Shown here in pieces: positions 25,417 to 36,185 of a stretch of DNA of 64,000 nt (positions are counted from its first letter, which is position 1; each line of letters opens with the position of its first letter). Location: NCBI GenBank assembly GCA_905221085.1, contig CAJNBT010000001.1:310001-374000 (forward strand), given 5' to 3'. The position numbers were made by a program, and so were the translations under genes. The stretch is from a bacterium. Lineage in GTDB: Bacteria > Bacillota > Bacilli > Lactobacillales > Streptococcaceae. The notes under the pieces are model-generated. The model saw nothing but the letters and a program-made list of their open reading frames with translations, did no database searches and was not told the DNA's origin.

Positions 25417-25484
25417 CCTTCATCACTACGGCAACTGGTTCAGGGCTCACACTGTTCGCCCATTTTCGTAATTTGTCACTCTCT

Positions 25485-26402
25485 TTATTCTGCGTCTTCT
25501 GCTAAGAGTTTAGCTCGTGTTGCTTCATCCAAAAGTGGGTAGCCTAGGCGTTTGCGCTCTGCCACAAAGGTTTTGGCTACGACACGAGCCAAGTTACGGA
25601 TACGAGCGATATAGCCTGCACGCTCTGTTACAGATACCGCACCACGCGCATCAAGCAGGTTAAAGGTGTGTGAACATTTTAGAACATAGTCATAGGCAGG
25701 GTGAACCAAACCTTCTTCCAAGGCACGACCAGCTTCTTTTTCAAACTTATCAAAGTTTTCCAACAACATTTCTTGGTCCGAAATTTCAAACGAATATTTT
25801 GAGTGCTCATACTCAGGCTGGATAAAGATTTCTCCGTATTTTACACCATCAGCCCACTCGATATCATAGACAGAGTCTACTTCTTGAATGTAAGAAGCCA
25901 AACGCTCCAAACCATAGGTAACTTCCGCAGTCACAGGGCCAGTTGCCAATCCACCAACTTGTTGGAAATAAGTGAACTGAGTGATTTCCATACCGTCAAG
26001 CCAAACTTCCCAACCAAGACCAGCTGAACCAGTTGATGGGTTTTCCCAGTTGTCTTCAACGAAACGAATATCGTGTTCCAAAGGATTGATTCCCAATTTT
26101 TCCAAAGACTCAAGGTAAAGTTCCTGGATATTTGATGGAGATGGCTTCATGACCACTTGGAATTGGTGGTGTTGGTAAAGACGGTTAGGATTTTCTCCGT
26201 AACGACCGTCAGCAGGACGACGTGATGGTTCTACATAAGCCGCATTCCATGGTTCAGGTCCGATAGCACGAAGAAAAGTGTAAGGACTCATGGTTCCCGC
26301 ACCTTTTTCATTGTCATAAGCCTGCATAAGCATACAACCTTGGTCATTCCAAAATTGTTGTAAAGTCAAAATAATTTCTTGAAATGTTAATTTCTTAGAC
26401 AT
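25485..26402 (-). CDS. glyQ: Glycyl-tRNA synthetase, alpha subunit
   Basis: Class II synthetase catalytic subunit that activates glycine. It has 305 residues from ATG 26402 ([11 protein letters not shown]), supported by AAGGAG 6 nt upstream. The family signature runs [38 protein letters not shown] and ARAVVAKTF-like C-terminal sequence are present. Expression should depend on the glycine T-box at 27017-27212, read through the GFA gene. A second copy of its ribosome site and first seven codons lies 175 bp upstream. Confidence 0.96.
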   Translation of the reverse strand: MSKKLTFQEIILTLQQFWNDQGCMLMQAYDNEKGAGTMSPYTFLRAIGPEPWNAAYVEPSRRPADGRYGENPNRLYQHHQFQVVMKPSPSNIQELYLESLEKLGINPLEHDIRFVEDNWENPSTGSAGLGWEVWLDGMEITQFTYFQQVGGLATGPVTAEVTYGLERLASYIQEVDSVYDIEWADGVKYGEIFIQPEYEHSKYSFEISDQEMLLENFDKFEKEAGRALEEGLVHPAYDYVLKCSHTFNLLDARGAVSVTERAGYIARIRNLARVVAKTFVAERKRLGYPLLDEATRAKLLAEDAE

Positions 26403-26499
26403 TGAATACTCCTTAATAAAAAATGATTTCTTGCGACACGAGTCTGCCTCGTCGATTATACGAGGCAAGACGAGTTAGTACTGCGTCTAGTTCAGTACC

Positions 26500-26577
26500 C
26501 TAGTGCTGAGCGTGGGGCAGTCCGACTGTAAGGAGGTTTCTGCCATTGATGCAGTGGAAAGTCAATTTTTTAGACAT
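26500..26577 (-). other. Duplicated glyQ start: 25-codon open frame beginning MSKKLTF
   Basis: From ATG 26577 the minus strand encodes MSKKLTFHCINGRNLLTVGL... and stops at 26500. The ribosome site and first seven codons repeat those of glyQ (about 28 of 35 bases match), after which the sequence is unrelated. Two hairpins follow: GTACTG/CAGTAC (26478-26498) and GCCTCGT/ACGAGGC (26446-26466). It may be a relic left by an insertion after codon 7 of an ancestral glyQ, or a translated leader peptide. Confidence 0.55.
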
Positions 26578-26612
26578 TGTTTACTCCTTTAGTTTATATT
26601 ATCTTCTTAGAT

Positions 26613-26984
26613 TTATTTATCAAGCAACCAAGAAAAGGCTGGGTCCTGAAAAATATGACGTTTGGGAACAGTTTGTAAATTCTGATCGCATTCATCTATT
26701 GTACCTAATTTCAAAGCACAAACTTCTGGTATATTTTCTTGAACAGTGAAAATTTGACTATGACAGTTCTGGCAGTAATAACGCTGTTTTCCTGGAGAAG
26801 AACTATAGGAAACAAGCTTTTCTTTTCCATGCAATACTAGCTTTTCACTGCTAACTTTAGCATTAACTGTATAGGCAGACGCAGTAGCTTTCCGACAAAA
26901 TGAGCAATGACAAAAAACTAATTCCGATAATTCCTCATCTAGAGTGTAGGTCACTGCTTTACATAAACAAGATCCTTTAAGCAT
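26613..26984 (-). CDS. GFA-family zinc-binding protein
   Basis: A 123-residue protein with the GFA/CENP-V fold (glutathione-dependent formaldehyde-activating family). The Cys pattern GSCLCKAV (residues 4-9), FCHCSFCRK (near 29) and YCQNCHSQIF (near 71) supplies the zinc ligands. The catalytic role of bacterial single-domain members is not settled. It has an AAGGAG ribosome site. It is the first gene after the glycine T-box and lies ahead of glyQ, so it should rise when charged tRNA-Gly falls. Confidence 0.85.
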   Translation of the reverse strand: MLKGSCLCKAVTYTLDEELSELVFCHCSFCRKATASAYTVNAKVSSEKLVLHGKEKLVSYSSSPGKQRYYCQNCHSQIFTVQENIPEVCALKLGTIDECDQNLQTVPKRHIFQDPAFSWLLDK

Positions 26985-27016
26985 TATGCTCCTTTCTACT
27001 TAGGCATTAGACGAAT

Positions 27017-27212
27017 TCAAAAAGAACCGCATTTCAACACCCAAGCCTTGCGACTAGGGGCGTCAGAAACGCGGTTCCACCCTAATTTATTACTTCATTG
27101 TTTTTGAAAATACTACAGAAAGCGCCAGTTCTTTATTTTGCCCTACTTGGCTCCCACTATCCCAAGCTCGCTTGAAGAACGCCATAAGACTTTCTTTCCT
27201 GCAGACTATTAT
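27017..27212 (-). promoter_or_regulatory. T-box riboswitch, glycine type
   Basis: The minus strand carries the T-box core AGGGTGGAACCGCG (about 27083-27070) and a competing terminator, GAACCGCGTTTC versus GAAATGCGGTTC followed by TTTTTG (about 27019). The 5' half folds as stem I and contains GAACTGGCGCTTT with GGC at 27126-27124 as the likely specifier, a glycine codon. It controls GFA-glyQ-glyS. The stem I boundaries are approximate. Confidence 0.85.
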
Positions 27213-27252
27213 ATCAAAAATTGGAACAATGTACAATTCTTTTTATGATTTT

Positions 27253-28095
27253 CTAAAAATCCATATCATCAACTCGTGGAGCACCAGACTGAACAGCAAT
27301 CGCTTTTAAGGTTTCACGCTCCTCATGACTCAGTTCAATTCCAAAGCAATCAAGATTAGCTTGAATACGAGAAGCTGTGACAGATTTTGGAAGTGGTAAA
27401 AATCCTTCTGCTAAGCTCCAGGCCAAGGCTATCTGAGCAACCGATTTTCCATGATTTGCTGCGATTTCTTGGACTTCCTTACTATCAAATAGTTCTCCCT
27501 GACCAAAAGGTCCCCAAGCTTCCAATAAAATTCCTTTTTCTCGACAGTAATCTACGACTTCCTCTTGATAGACGCCTGGCGCCAAACGAACTTGATTGAC
27601 CGCAGGAAGAATTTTTGCTGTTTCAAGCAAGGCATCCAAATGATGTGGAAGGAAATTACTAACTCCGATAGCACGGATTTTGCCTTCTTGATAAAGCTCC
27701 TCCATCGCTCTCCAGACTTCTGAATTTCGGATTTTCCATTGGTCATTTTCTCTGAGCGGTTTTGGATTTGGCCAATGAATCAAATACAAATCCAAATATT
27801 CCAAGCCCAGCTTCTCTAAAGACTCTTCAAAAGCTTGACGAGCTTGCTCATAGTTGTGATTTCTATTCCAGAGTTTGCTGGTTACAAAAATTTCCTCACG
27901 CGGAACGCCACTATCTTGAATGGCACGACCAACGCTTTCTTCATTTTTATAAATAGCTGCCGTATCGATATGGCGATAGCCTGCCTTTAAAGCCTCTAGT
28001 ACAGCTTGATAGGCAATCTCTCCATTTTCAGCTTTCCAGGTTCCAAATCCCAGAACTGGAATTGGAAGGCCATTATTTAAAGTATAAGATTTCAT
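27253..28095 (-). CDS. Aldo/keto reductase
   Basis: NADPH-dependent carbonyl reductase with the TIM-barrel AKR fold. It has 280 residues, similar to 2,5-diketo-D-gluconate reductase-like bacterial enzymes. Visible runs: GFGTWKAENGE, GYRHIDTAAIYKNEESVG with the catalytic Asp and Tyr, LWNRNH, YLDLYLIHWP with catalytic His, AIGVSNFLPHHLD and the C-terminal PLPKSVTASRIQAN coenzyme-binding loop. It has a GAGAGG ribosome site. It lies between pgdA and the glycine T-box; the physiological substrate is unknown. Confidence 0.92.
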   Translation of the reverse strand: MKSYTLNNGLPIPVLGFGTWKAENGEIAYQAVLEALKAGYRHIDTAAIYKNEESVGRAIQDSGVPREEIFVTSKLWNRNHNYEQARQAFEESLEKLGLEYLDLYLIHWPNPKPLRENDQWKIRNSEVWRAMEELYQEGKIRAIGVSNFLPHHLDALLETAKILPAVNQVRLAPGVYQEEVVDYCREKGILLEAWGPFGQGELFDSKEVQEIAANHGKSVAQIALAWSLAEGFLPLPKSVTASRIQANLDCFGIELSHEERETLKAIAVQSGAPRVDDMDF

Positions 28096-28171
28096 TATTT
28101 TTCCTCTCTATGTAAAGCAAATCCAAAGAAACAAGTTCTCAAAGAAAACTTATCTCTTTAGATTTTTTAAA

Positions 28172-29563
28172 TTATTGGTCACGGTCGTAGTAAAGCTGGT
28201 GAGCTTTAAGATGAGAATCTAACAAGTCTGGTACGGTTACAAAGTCATAACCTTGCCCTTTCAAATAGTCAATAACCTTCGGTAGAGCATTTACCGTCTC
28301 AGCATGGATATCATGCATGAGAATAATGGAACCATTCTTGACTTCACGCTGAATTTCTGTCAAAATAGCTGCTTCATTTTTACTCTTCCAGTCTAGACTA
28401 TCCACATTCCACATAATAAAACTCAAATCGAGGCTATTACGAATGTCGTCTGTAATGGCTCCATAAGGCGGACGCATAAGTTTTGAACTAGAGCCCAGCA
28501 CCTTAGTTAGCGCATCCTCAGTATCAGTGATTTGTTTTTTGGCTTCATCAAGCGAAAGTTTTGAAAGAACGGGATGGCTCCAACTATGGTTTCCAATGAC
28601 ATGACCATCTGCTTTCATGCGTTTCAAAATCTCTTCATTTCCAGAAACGTTTTTACCCAAAACAAAGAAAGTCGCCTTAATACCATACTTAGAAAGTGTA
28701 TCTAATGCTTGATTGGTCGTTGTAGGATTTGGTCCATCATCAAAAGTCAAGGCTACGACTTTACGATTTTTCTTTTCATAATAAGCCTTATATAGTTCTA
28801 CATCCTTATCTAATAAATAAGAGGACTGAATAACTTCAAAGAAACTAGATACTGGCAAGGCAATCTCGTCTAGATTTTCAACTATCTGACTTGGATAAAG
28901 GATAATCTGACTATCCTTGTAATCAAAATTCCATGCAGACAAATCTTGGTCAGAGAAGCTTTTAACAAGCTGAGTGATCTTTTCTTGCTCCAATTTCTTA
29001 CCCTCTAAGAAAGCAGTTATTTCTTTTAACAGCTTCTCTTTGGCGTTACTAGCATCTGAAAATAGTTGATCGAGTGTAAAAGGTTTACCATCTTCTGTCA
29101 AATGGACTTTTGCCAGATTAGTTTTTTCAGTCTCTTCAACTTTTAACGAAGTTAAATCATAGACTTGTTTCATCACACTTCGGTTGACAATCCCTTTTAA
29201 AGTCGAATCCTGTTTCTCCGTATAATAAAAAACCAGATTTTCCTTGTCTTCCAGATTTTCCTTAATATCCTGTGTCATGATTTCTTTTACAGATGAAATC
29301 ACTTGCTCCCCTTGAAGAGGATAATAGGCTATCACTTCAGCTTGTCCCTTACGAAAATGATCCTTCTGATTTCCCTCACTCAATTGATCATCTTTCTCTT
29401 TTTTGAGCGATTCAATCTTTTGTTCAAAACTTTGTTTTGTGTATATTTTGTATCCAATTATTGAACCCAGGACACAAATACTAACTGCAAATATAGCTAC
29501 TAGGGTTAGTAAACCAATTCTCTTTTTATCGCGCTCAACACGCTTTGCTCTACTTTTATCCAT
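28172..29563 (-). CDS. pgdA: Peptidoglycan N-acetylglucosamine deacetylase
   Basis: Removes acetyl groups from cell-wall GlcNAc, giving lysozyme resistance. It has 463 residues: a basic cytoplasmic tail, one membrane helix (~residues 17-38), an extracellular region (~60-260) and a C-terminal NodB domain with TFDDGPNPT (catalytic Asp), the zinc motif [21 protein letters not shown] and the C-terminal ILMHDIHA. The length and layout fit pneumococcal PgdA. ATG 29563 lies only 6 nt after a -10 box and has no ribosome site, predicting a leaderless mRNA. Confidence 0.95.
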   Translation of the reverse strand: MDKSRAKRVERDKKRIGLLTLVAIFAVSICVLGSIIGYKIYTKQSFEQKIESLKKEKDDQLSEGNQKDHFRKGQAEVIAYYPLQGEQVISSVKEIMTQDIKENLEDKENLVFYYTEKQDSTLKGIVNRSVMKQVYDLTSLKVEETEKTNLAKVHLTEDGKPFTLDQLFSDASNAKEKLLKEITAFLEGKKLEQEKITQLVKSFSDQDLSAWNFDYKDSQIILYPSQIVENLDEIALPVSSFFEVIQSSYLLDKDVELYKAYYEKKNRKVVALTFDDGPNPTTTNQALDTLSKYGIKATFFVLGKNVSGNEEILKRMKADGHVIGNHSWSHPVLSKLSLDEAKKQITDTEDALTKVLGSSSKLMRPPYGAITDDIRNSLDLSFIMWNVDSLDWKSKNEAAILTEIQREVKNGSIILMHDIHAETVNALPKVIDYLKGQGYDFVTVPDLLDSHLKAHQLYYDRDQ

Positions 29564-29569
29564 AGGACT

Positions 29570-29598
29570 ATCATATCAAATTCAAGCTATAATTTCAA
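29570..29598 (-). promoter_or_regulatory. pgdA promoter, predicted leaderless
   Basis: On the minus strand TTGAAA (29598-29593), a 17-bp spacer, TATGAT (29575-29570) with a TGA extension, then AGTCCT and the ATG. No purine-rich ribosome site exists between -10 and ATG. Confidence 0.7.
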
Positions 29599-29634
29599 TG
29601 ATTTTGAAGGAAATAGTATATTAAAAGAGGGGAA

Positions 29635-31170
29635 GGTAACTTCTCAAAGTAACTTCCATCTCTCTCCCTAAACTAGAAGTTAGTCGCAGACGACGAATGA
29701 TGCTAGAATTAAGTCTGGGACTTTTCGTGAGGAGACACCTCATGACGAAAAAACAAAAACATCTCACTCTAGAAGACCGTATTGACATCCAAACTGGAAT
29801 CAGCCAACAGGAGACTTTCCCTTCCATCGCTGAGAAGATGGGAAAAGACCCGTCAACGATTTCAAAGGAAATCAAGTGCAATCCCATCATGCATCTAACA
29901 TCCGTCAAATCTGATTGCACAGATTGCCCTCTTCTCAAAAAAACTCCTTATATCTGTAACAACTGTCCAAAAAAGAGGACGGATTGTGGGTTTAACCGCT
30001 ATCTTTACTACGCGAAAAAGGCGTAGGAACAGTACAAGACTATGTTGAGGGAGTCCAGAGAGGGAATTCCCCTAAACAAGGAAAGTTTTTATCAGATGGA
30101 CAAGTCTTAACCCAAGGCATCCAGAAGAAACAAAGCATCTACCATATCATTCAGACACATAACCTACCTGTATCGAAAGCTAGGGTGTATCGGCATGCTA
30201 AGCTGGGTTATCTGACAGCCAAGCCCATTGATTTCCCTCGGATGGTCAAGTTCAAGGCACGCAGAAAATCCAGAAAAGTAGCTATTCCCAAAGAGCTGAA
30301 AATCGGGCGGACCTATCAAGATTTCCAAGAGTTACGAGAAACAGATGATTTCTTCAAATGGTTGGAAATGGACACGGTCATCGGCAGACCTGGTGGAAAG
30401 CTACTACTCACCTTCAACGTTTCCTTCTGCAACTTCCTCTTCGCCTTGCTTTTGGACAACAAGACTGCTCTGGAAGTCGCTACTAAATTCGCAGCTTTGA
30501 AAGAAAAAGTCATGAACGGAGAGTGTGCGTTCCATCAGCTGTTCCCTGTCATTCTCACGGACAAGGTATTTGAGTTCTCCTATGTGTAGGAGCTTGAGCG
30601 AAACATTGATTGGAAGTCTCACCTCTACTTCTGCGACCCTAGCCGTCCTGAGCAGAAGGGGCGGATTGAGAAGAACCATACGATTTTGCGAGCCATTCTT
30701 CCCAAGGGCACTTCCTTGGACCAGCTGACTCAGAAAGATGTCAATCTCGTCATTTACCATGTCAATTCCTTGAAACGAGAAGAGTTTCAAGGAAAATCTG
30801 CTTACGACGTCTTCACCTTCGGCGAGGACATCGCTGCTCTTCTGGGTTGCCAATTTGTCAAACCAGAAGACACACACTTAGCACCTAATTTATTGAAATA
30901 AAGGGAATTTTTCCCTCTAACTACACATCTTATGACCATCGAAAAGTCTCACACTAAACGCTAGTAACTGGAATTTACTCTAAGACGACTCTGTTTTAGG
31001 GCTATTTGTCATGCACTTTTTTCTGAGTTTTTTCGCTTTTGATCCCTTATATAGCAAGAAAAAGAAAACCAGTGGAAGTTAGTCTAAGACGGACTCCCAC
31101 TGATTTCACGCGTTTTTCTTATATTAAAAGTTATGTTGTGGGAAACTGGAAGTTAGTTTTAGAAGTTACC
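29635..31170 (+). mobile_element. IS30-family insertion sequence, inactive
   Basis: The ends form an imperfect terminal inverted repeat. The left end reads GGTAACTTCTCAAAGTAACT and continues TCCA; the reverse complement of the right end reads GGTAACTTCTAAAACTAACT and continues TCCA. Four internal copies of a GGAAGTTAGTCTAAGACG-like motif lie near 29675, 30969, 31071 and 31147, possible transposase sites. The 30902-31170 stretch after the transposase holds only these repeats and AT-rich DNA. No clear target duplication is visible. It sits between pgdA and psr. Confidence 0.8.
29742..30901 (+). pseudogene. IS30-family transposase, broken
   Basis: Relic of a DDE transposase. The N-terminal helix-turn-helix (MTKKQKHLTLEDRIDIQTGI; IAEKMGKDPSTISKEIK) and a Cys-rich finger (CTDCPLL, CNNCPKKRTDC) are intact. 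Lesions: in-frame TAG at 30024-30026 (probably from CAG), a frameshift near 30104 (frame 0 ends in SFYQMDKS, the next frame continues LTQGIQKK), and TAG at 30587-30589. DDE residues remain recognisable in EMDTVIG, ILTD and GRIEKNH. The second Asp motif reads LTDKVFEF instead of LTDNGSEF. It could not make a full protein. Confidence 0.88.
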
Positions 31171-31219
31171 CCTGGCTACTAGATAAATAGCCTTCAAACT
31201 TTGATTCTCCTATCTTATT

Positions 31220-32515
31220 TTATCTCAAGCCCATCTGAGATAATTTATTCTGATATTTGTTTTGATCAACCAGCAACCCCAAGCCTCCATAGACATCATA
31301 GGCATCGACCCAATCACCTAGTTCTGGAACTGTTAATCTCTCAATACCATTTTGCGCTCCGTCTAGGAAAGACAAGCCATTTGTTAACAGGAAAGTATAA
31401 GGAACATTCGTTGAAGTCATTGCGAATACCTTGCCAAGTGCCTCTGAGCCTGTAAAGAGCTTGGTTGGATCCTTGATTTGCTGAAGAACGGCTGTCAGTA
31501 CTTGTTGCTGTCTTTTGGTACGGCCGTAATCTGCCTCATCATCATCACGGAAACGGGCATAATTGAGCAAGGTTGAACCGTTCATCTGCTGTTTCCCGAC
31601 TTTGATGGTTTGGGTTGGAGACTCAGTCTCAGTAGCGTGTAAATCATCTCCAACTGTAGCTTCTGTTAGTTGGAGCCCATTCAATGTTGAAAATTGGGCA
31701 TCAATTGTCACACCATCAGGGAAAAGAGTGTCAATCGCTGTCGCAAAGGCCTGAAAATCAACCAAGGCATAGTACTTAATGTCCAAGTCAAAATTATCTT
31801 TCAAGACTTGACGAACCATTTCTGCCCCTTTTTGCCCCTCTTGTTCTCCTAACTCATAGGCTACATTTAACTTGTTATCGGACTGCTTTCTACCGTTAAT
31901 CACTTGGCTATAACCATCTATATAGACCAAATTGTCACGCATGAAACTGACTAGCTTCATTTTCTTATCCGAACCTCCGACATTTAATACCATAATAGAG
32001 TCTGTTCTCGTTTCAACACTATTTTGACCAATCCGTCCATCCGTCCCCATAATCAAAATATTAACCCCATCCTTGGTATCTTGACCATGAAAAACTTCTA
32101 CTTGGGCTGCTCGAGCATTCGTATTTTTATCTGGATTAGCATTGGTGTAACCTTTTAAAAACATAAAAATCATACCTAAAGCTAGAAAAGTTAAGAGAGC
32201 AAGTAAACCTGCGAAAATACGGCCCCACCGTAGCTTCCGGCTTTTAGTTTTTTTCTTTGGAAGAGAATTGATTTTCTGGTATCTATCAGAACGACTACGA
32301 CTATTATAAGAAGGAATCGAAGCGTTAGCACTTGGCTTTCTATCATCCTCTGCCAATTTCTGACTTTCTGAAAAAGTCTCGCTACTCTCCCCATTTAATT
32401 TACCTTGCAGGTAAGCAAACTCTTCTTTTTCTCGCTCATTGAGATAGTGAATATTCTTAAGAAGATAGGCATAGCGTAACTGCTCGTGGTGGCTTAAGGG
32501 ATTTTCTTTACTCAT
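31220..32515 (-). CDS. psr: LytR-CpsA-Psr family protein
   Basis: Membrane protein of the LCP family, which links teichoic acids or capsule polymers to peptidoglycan. It has 431 residues: a cytoplasmic Ser/Lys-rich N-terminus (~1-98), one membrane helix (~100-122) and an outward LCP domain with NILIMGTDGR, TRTDSIMVLNV, SFMRDNLVYIDG, LNYARFRDDD and DYGRTKRQQQVL. The ribosome site is AAGGAG. Its ATG overlaps the pheA stop by 4 bp, so it is the last gene of the aroA-aroK-pheA-psr run. Confidence 0.93.
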   Translation of the reverse strand: MSKENPLSHHEQLRYAYLLKNIHYLNEREKEEFAYLQGKLNGESSETFSESQKLAEDDRKPSANASIPSYNSRSRSDRYQKINSLPKKKTKSRKLRWGRIFAGLLALLTFLALGMIFMFLKGYTNANPDKNTNARAAQVEVFHGQDTKDGVNILIMGTDGRIGQNSVETRTDSIMVLNVGGSDKKMKLVSFMRDNLVYIDGYSQVINGRKQSDNKLNVAYELGEQEGQKGAEMVRQVLKDNFDLDIKYYALVDFQAFATAIDTLFPDGVTIDAQFSTLNGLQLTEATVGDDLHATETESPTQTIKVGKQQMNGSTLLNYARFRDDDEADYGRTKRQQQVLTAVLQQIKDPTKLFTGSEALGKVFAMTSTNVPYTFLLTNGLSFLDGAQNGIERLTVPELGDWVDAYDVYGGLGLLVDQNKYQNKLSQMGLR

Positions 32516-33356
32516 CCTCTCTCCTTTCCGTGGTCTGATATTGGATAAATAGGATAGGCACCCAGAACTTTATACTGGATTCCAATGGCTTCTAATTCTT
32601 TTTGGGCAAAGTGGACCAAGTCCTTATCAGCATAGTCCACATCAATAATGAAAAAGTATTCACCCAGTGCTGTCTTGAGTGGACGACTTTCAATTTTTGT
32701 CAGGTCAATTCCTCGCCAAGCAAAGGTTGAAAGTGCCTTGTAAAGAGCACCAGGTAGGTTGTCTGGTAAGGTCAAGGCCAAACTCATTTTTTCAGTTTGT
32801 GCTTGCAAGGGAATAGCTGCACCTTCAGCTCCCAAAACCCAAAAACGTGTGAAATTGGCTTCCATTTCCTGAATATCCTCGGCAATCAGTTCTAAGCCAT
32901 ATTCTTCAGCAGAACTTCTAGGTGCAATGGCTGCATAAGGCTGGTCTGGATGTTCGGAAATAAAACGGGCCGCATAAGCTGTACTGGCTGTCACCTCAAT
33001 TTGAGCATCTGGATACTGTTCATCGATGAATTTTTTTCCTTGAGCCAAGGCCTGTGGATGAGAAAAAATCTTTTCAATCTTAGTATGGCCTGGAACCACC
33101 ATCAACTGCTGGTGAATGGGTTGAACAATTTCTGCTACCGCTTGAATGTGAGCCTGATGAAAAAGATAGTCCAAGGTTTCATGAACACTACCCTCGATAG
33201 AATTTTCAACTGGTACCACAGAATAGTCCACCAGGCCTTGCTCATAGGCCTTGATAACATCTGTAATGTTGGCAAAGGCCTGCAATTCCTCATGAGGAAA
33301 AGCTGTCTGCACAACGTGGTGTGAAAATGATCCCTTGGGACCTAGATAAGCAATTT

Positions 33357-33360
<4 letters not shown>
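32512..33360 (-). CDS. pheA: Prephenate dehydratase
   Basis: Converts prephenate to phenylpyruvate in phenylalanine synthesis. It has 282 residues: a catalytic domain (~1-180) with LGPKGSFSHHV, VPVENSIEGSVHETLD (near 51) and TRFWVLG, and a C-terminal ACT domain (~195-275) with ESRPLKTALGEYFFIID for phenylalanine feedback. There is no chorismate mutase domain. It overlaps aroK (upstream) and psr (downstream) by 4 bp each. Confidence 0.95.
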
Positions 33361-35539
<2,179 letters not shown>

Positions 35540-35592
35540 GATTTTCTCCTTATTTATTTCTTTTAAAATTACTAATCACTCTATGGTCTTTA

Positions 35593-36175
35593 TTATTGTG
35601 CAATCACTTTTATATGACCTCTTGAATGTCCATTGCTTAATTCCTTATCTGGTATATACTCTATCTTCAAAGTTCCTAAATTAGAACCTGTTTTTATTTC
35701 ATTTGGCATAAGATTATCAAAATAGCTATCTATCTCATCATCAGATAAGGATGATTCAATCGATTTAACAATATCATGAAATATTTCTTTCATTCCTGCA
35801 ACACCAGGTTCACTATTTTCATTTGTCTGATTTATTGTTACATTGATTTTATCAGTATCATTTGCATGTAAAAGTTCCAAGTAGTATCCGTAGCTTGATG
35901 CGAAATATTTTATTTTTTATATTTCCTTTTTTGATATTTTCTAATGGGCTATTAGAATTTTGATTATAGCTATTGATAAACTCATTAATAATTCTATCGT
36001 CTACATACTTTGAATTGGTTTTCTCTTAACTTATTTCCTTGTTGGATGGTTCATTTTTTGTCTCAACACTTGCTTCTGAAGTAGTTTTCACATCTTTTTT
36101 AAGAGCGTAAGCTCTAAGTAAGATAAAAGAAATAAAGATAACACCAAATATGAATCTAGGCTCTATTTTAGGCAT
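35593..36175 (-). pseudogene. Broken membrane-anchored protein gene
   Basis: Not recognised. From ATG 36175 (with AAGGAG upstream) the minus strand encodes MPKIEPRFIFGVIFISFILL, one membrane helix, then a polar linker. TAA interrupts codon 50 (36028-36026). A frameshift near 35900-35915, in an A-rich stretch, must be crossed to reach the 95-residue C-terminal frame that includes IFHDIVKSIESSLSDDEIDS and ends in GHIKVIAQ at 35593. Intact, it would be a ~190-residue cell-surface or secreted protein. It is a visitor in the aro cluster and more AT-rich than its neighbours. Confidence 0.75.
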
Positions 36176-36185
36176 AATTTTCTCC

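Noticed and set aside
30404..30877. Minus-strand 157-codon frame inside the IS30 element
   Set aside because: It lies antisense to the transposase relic and has no family features.
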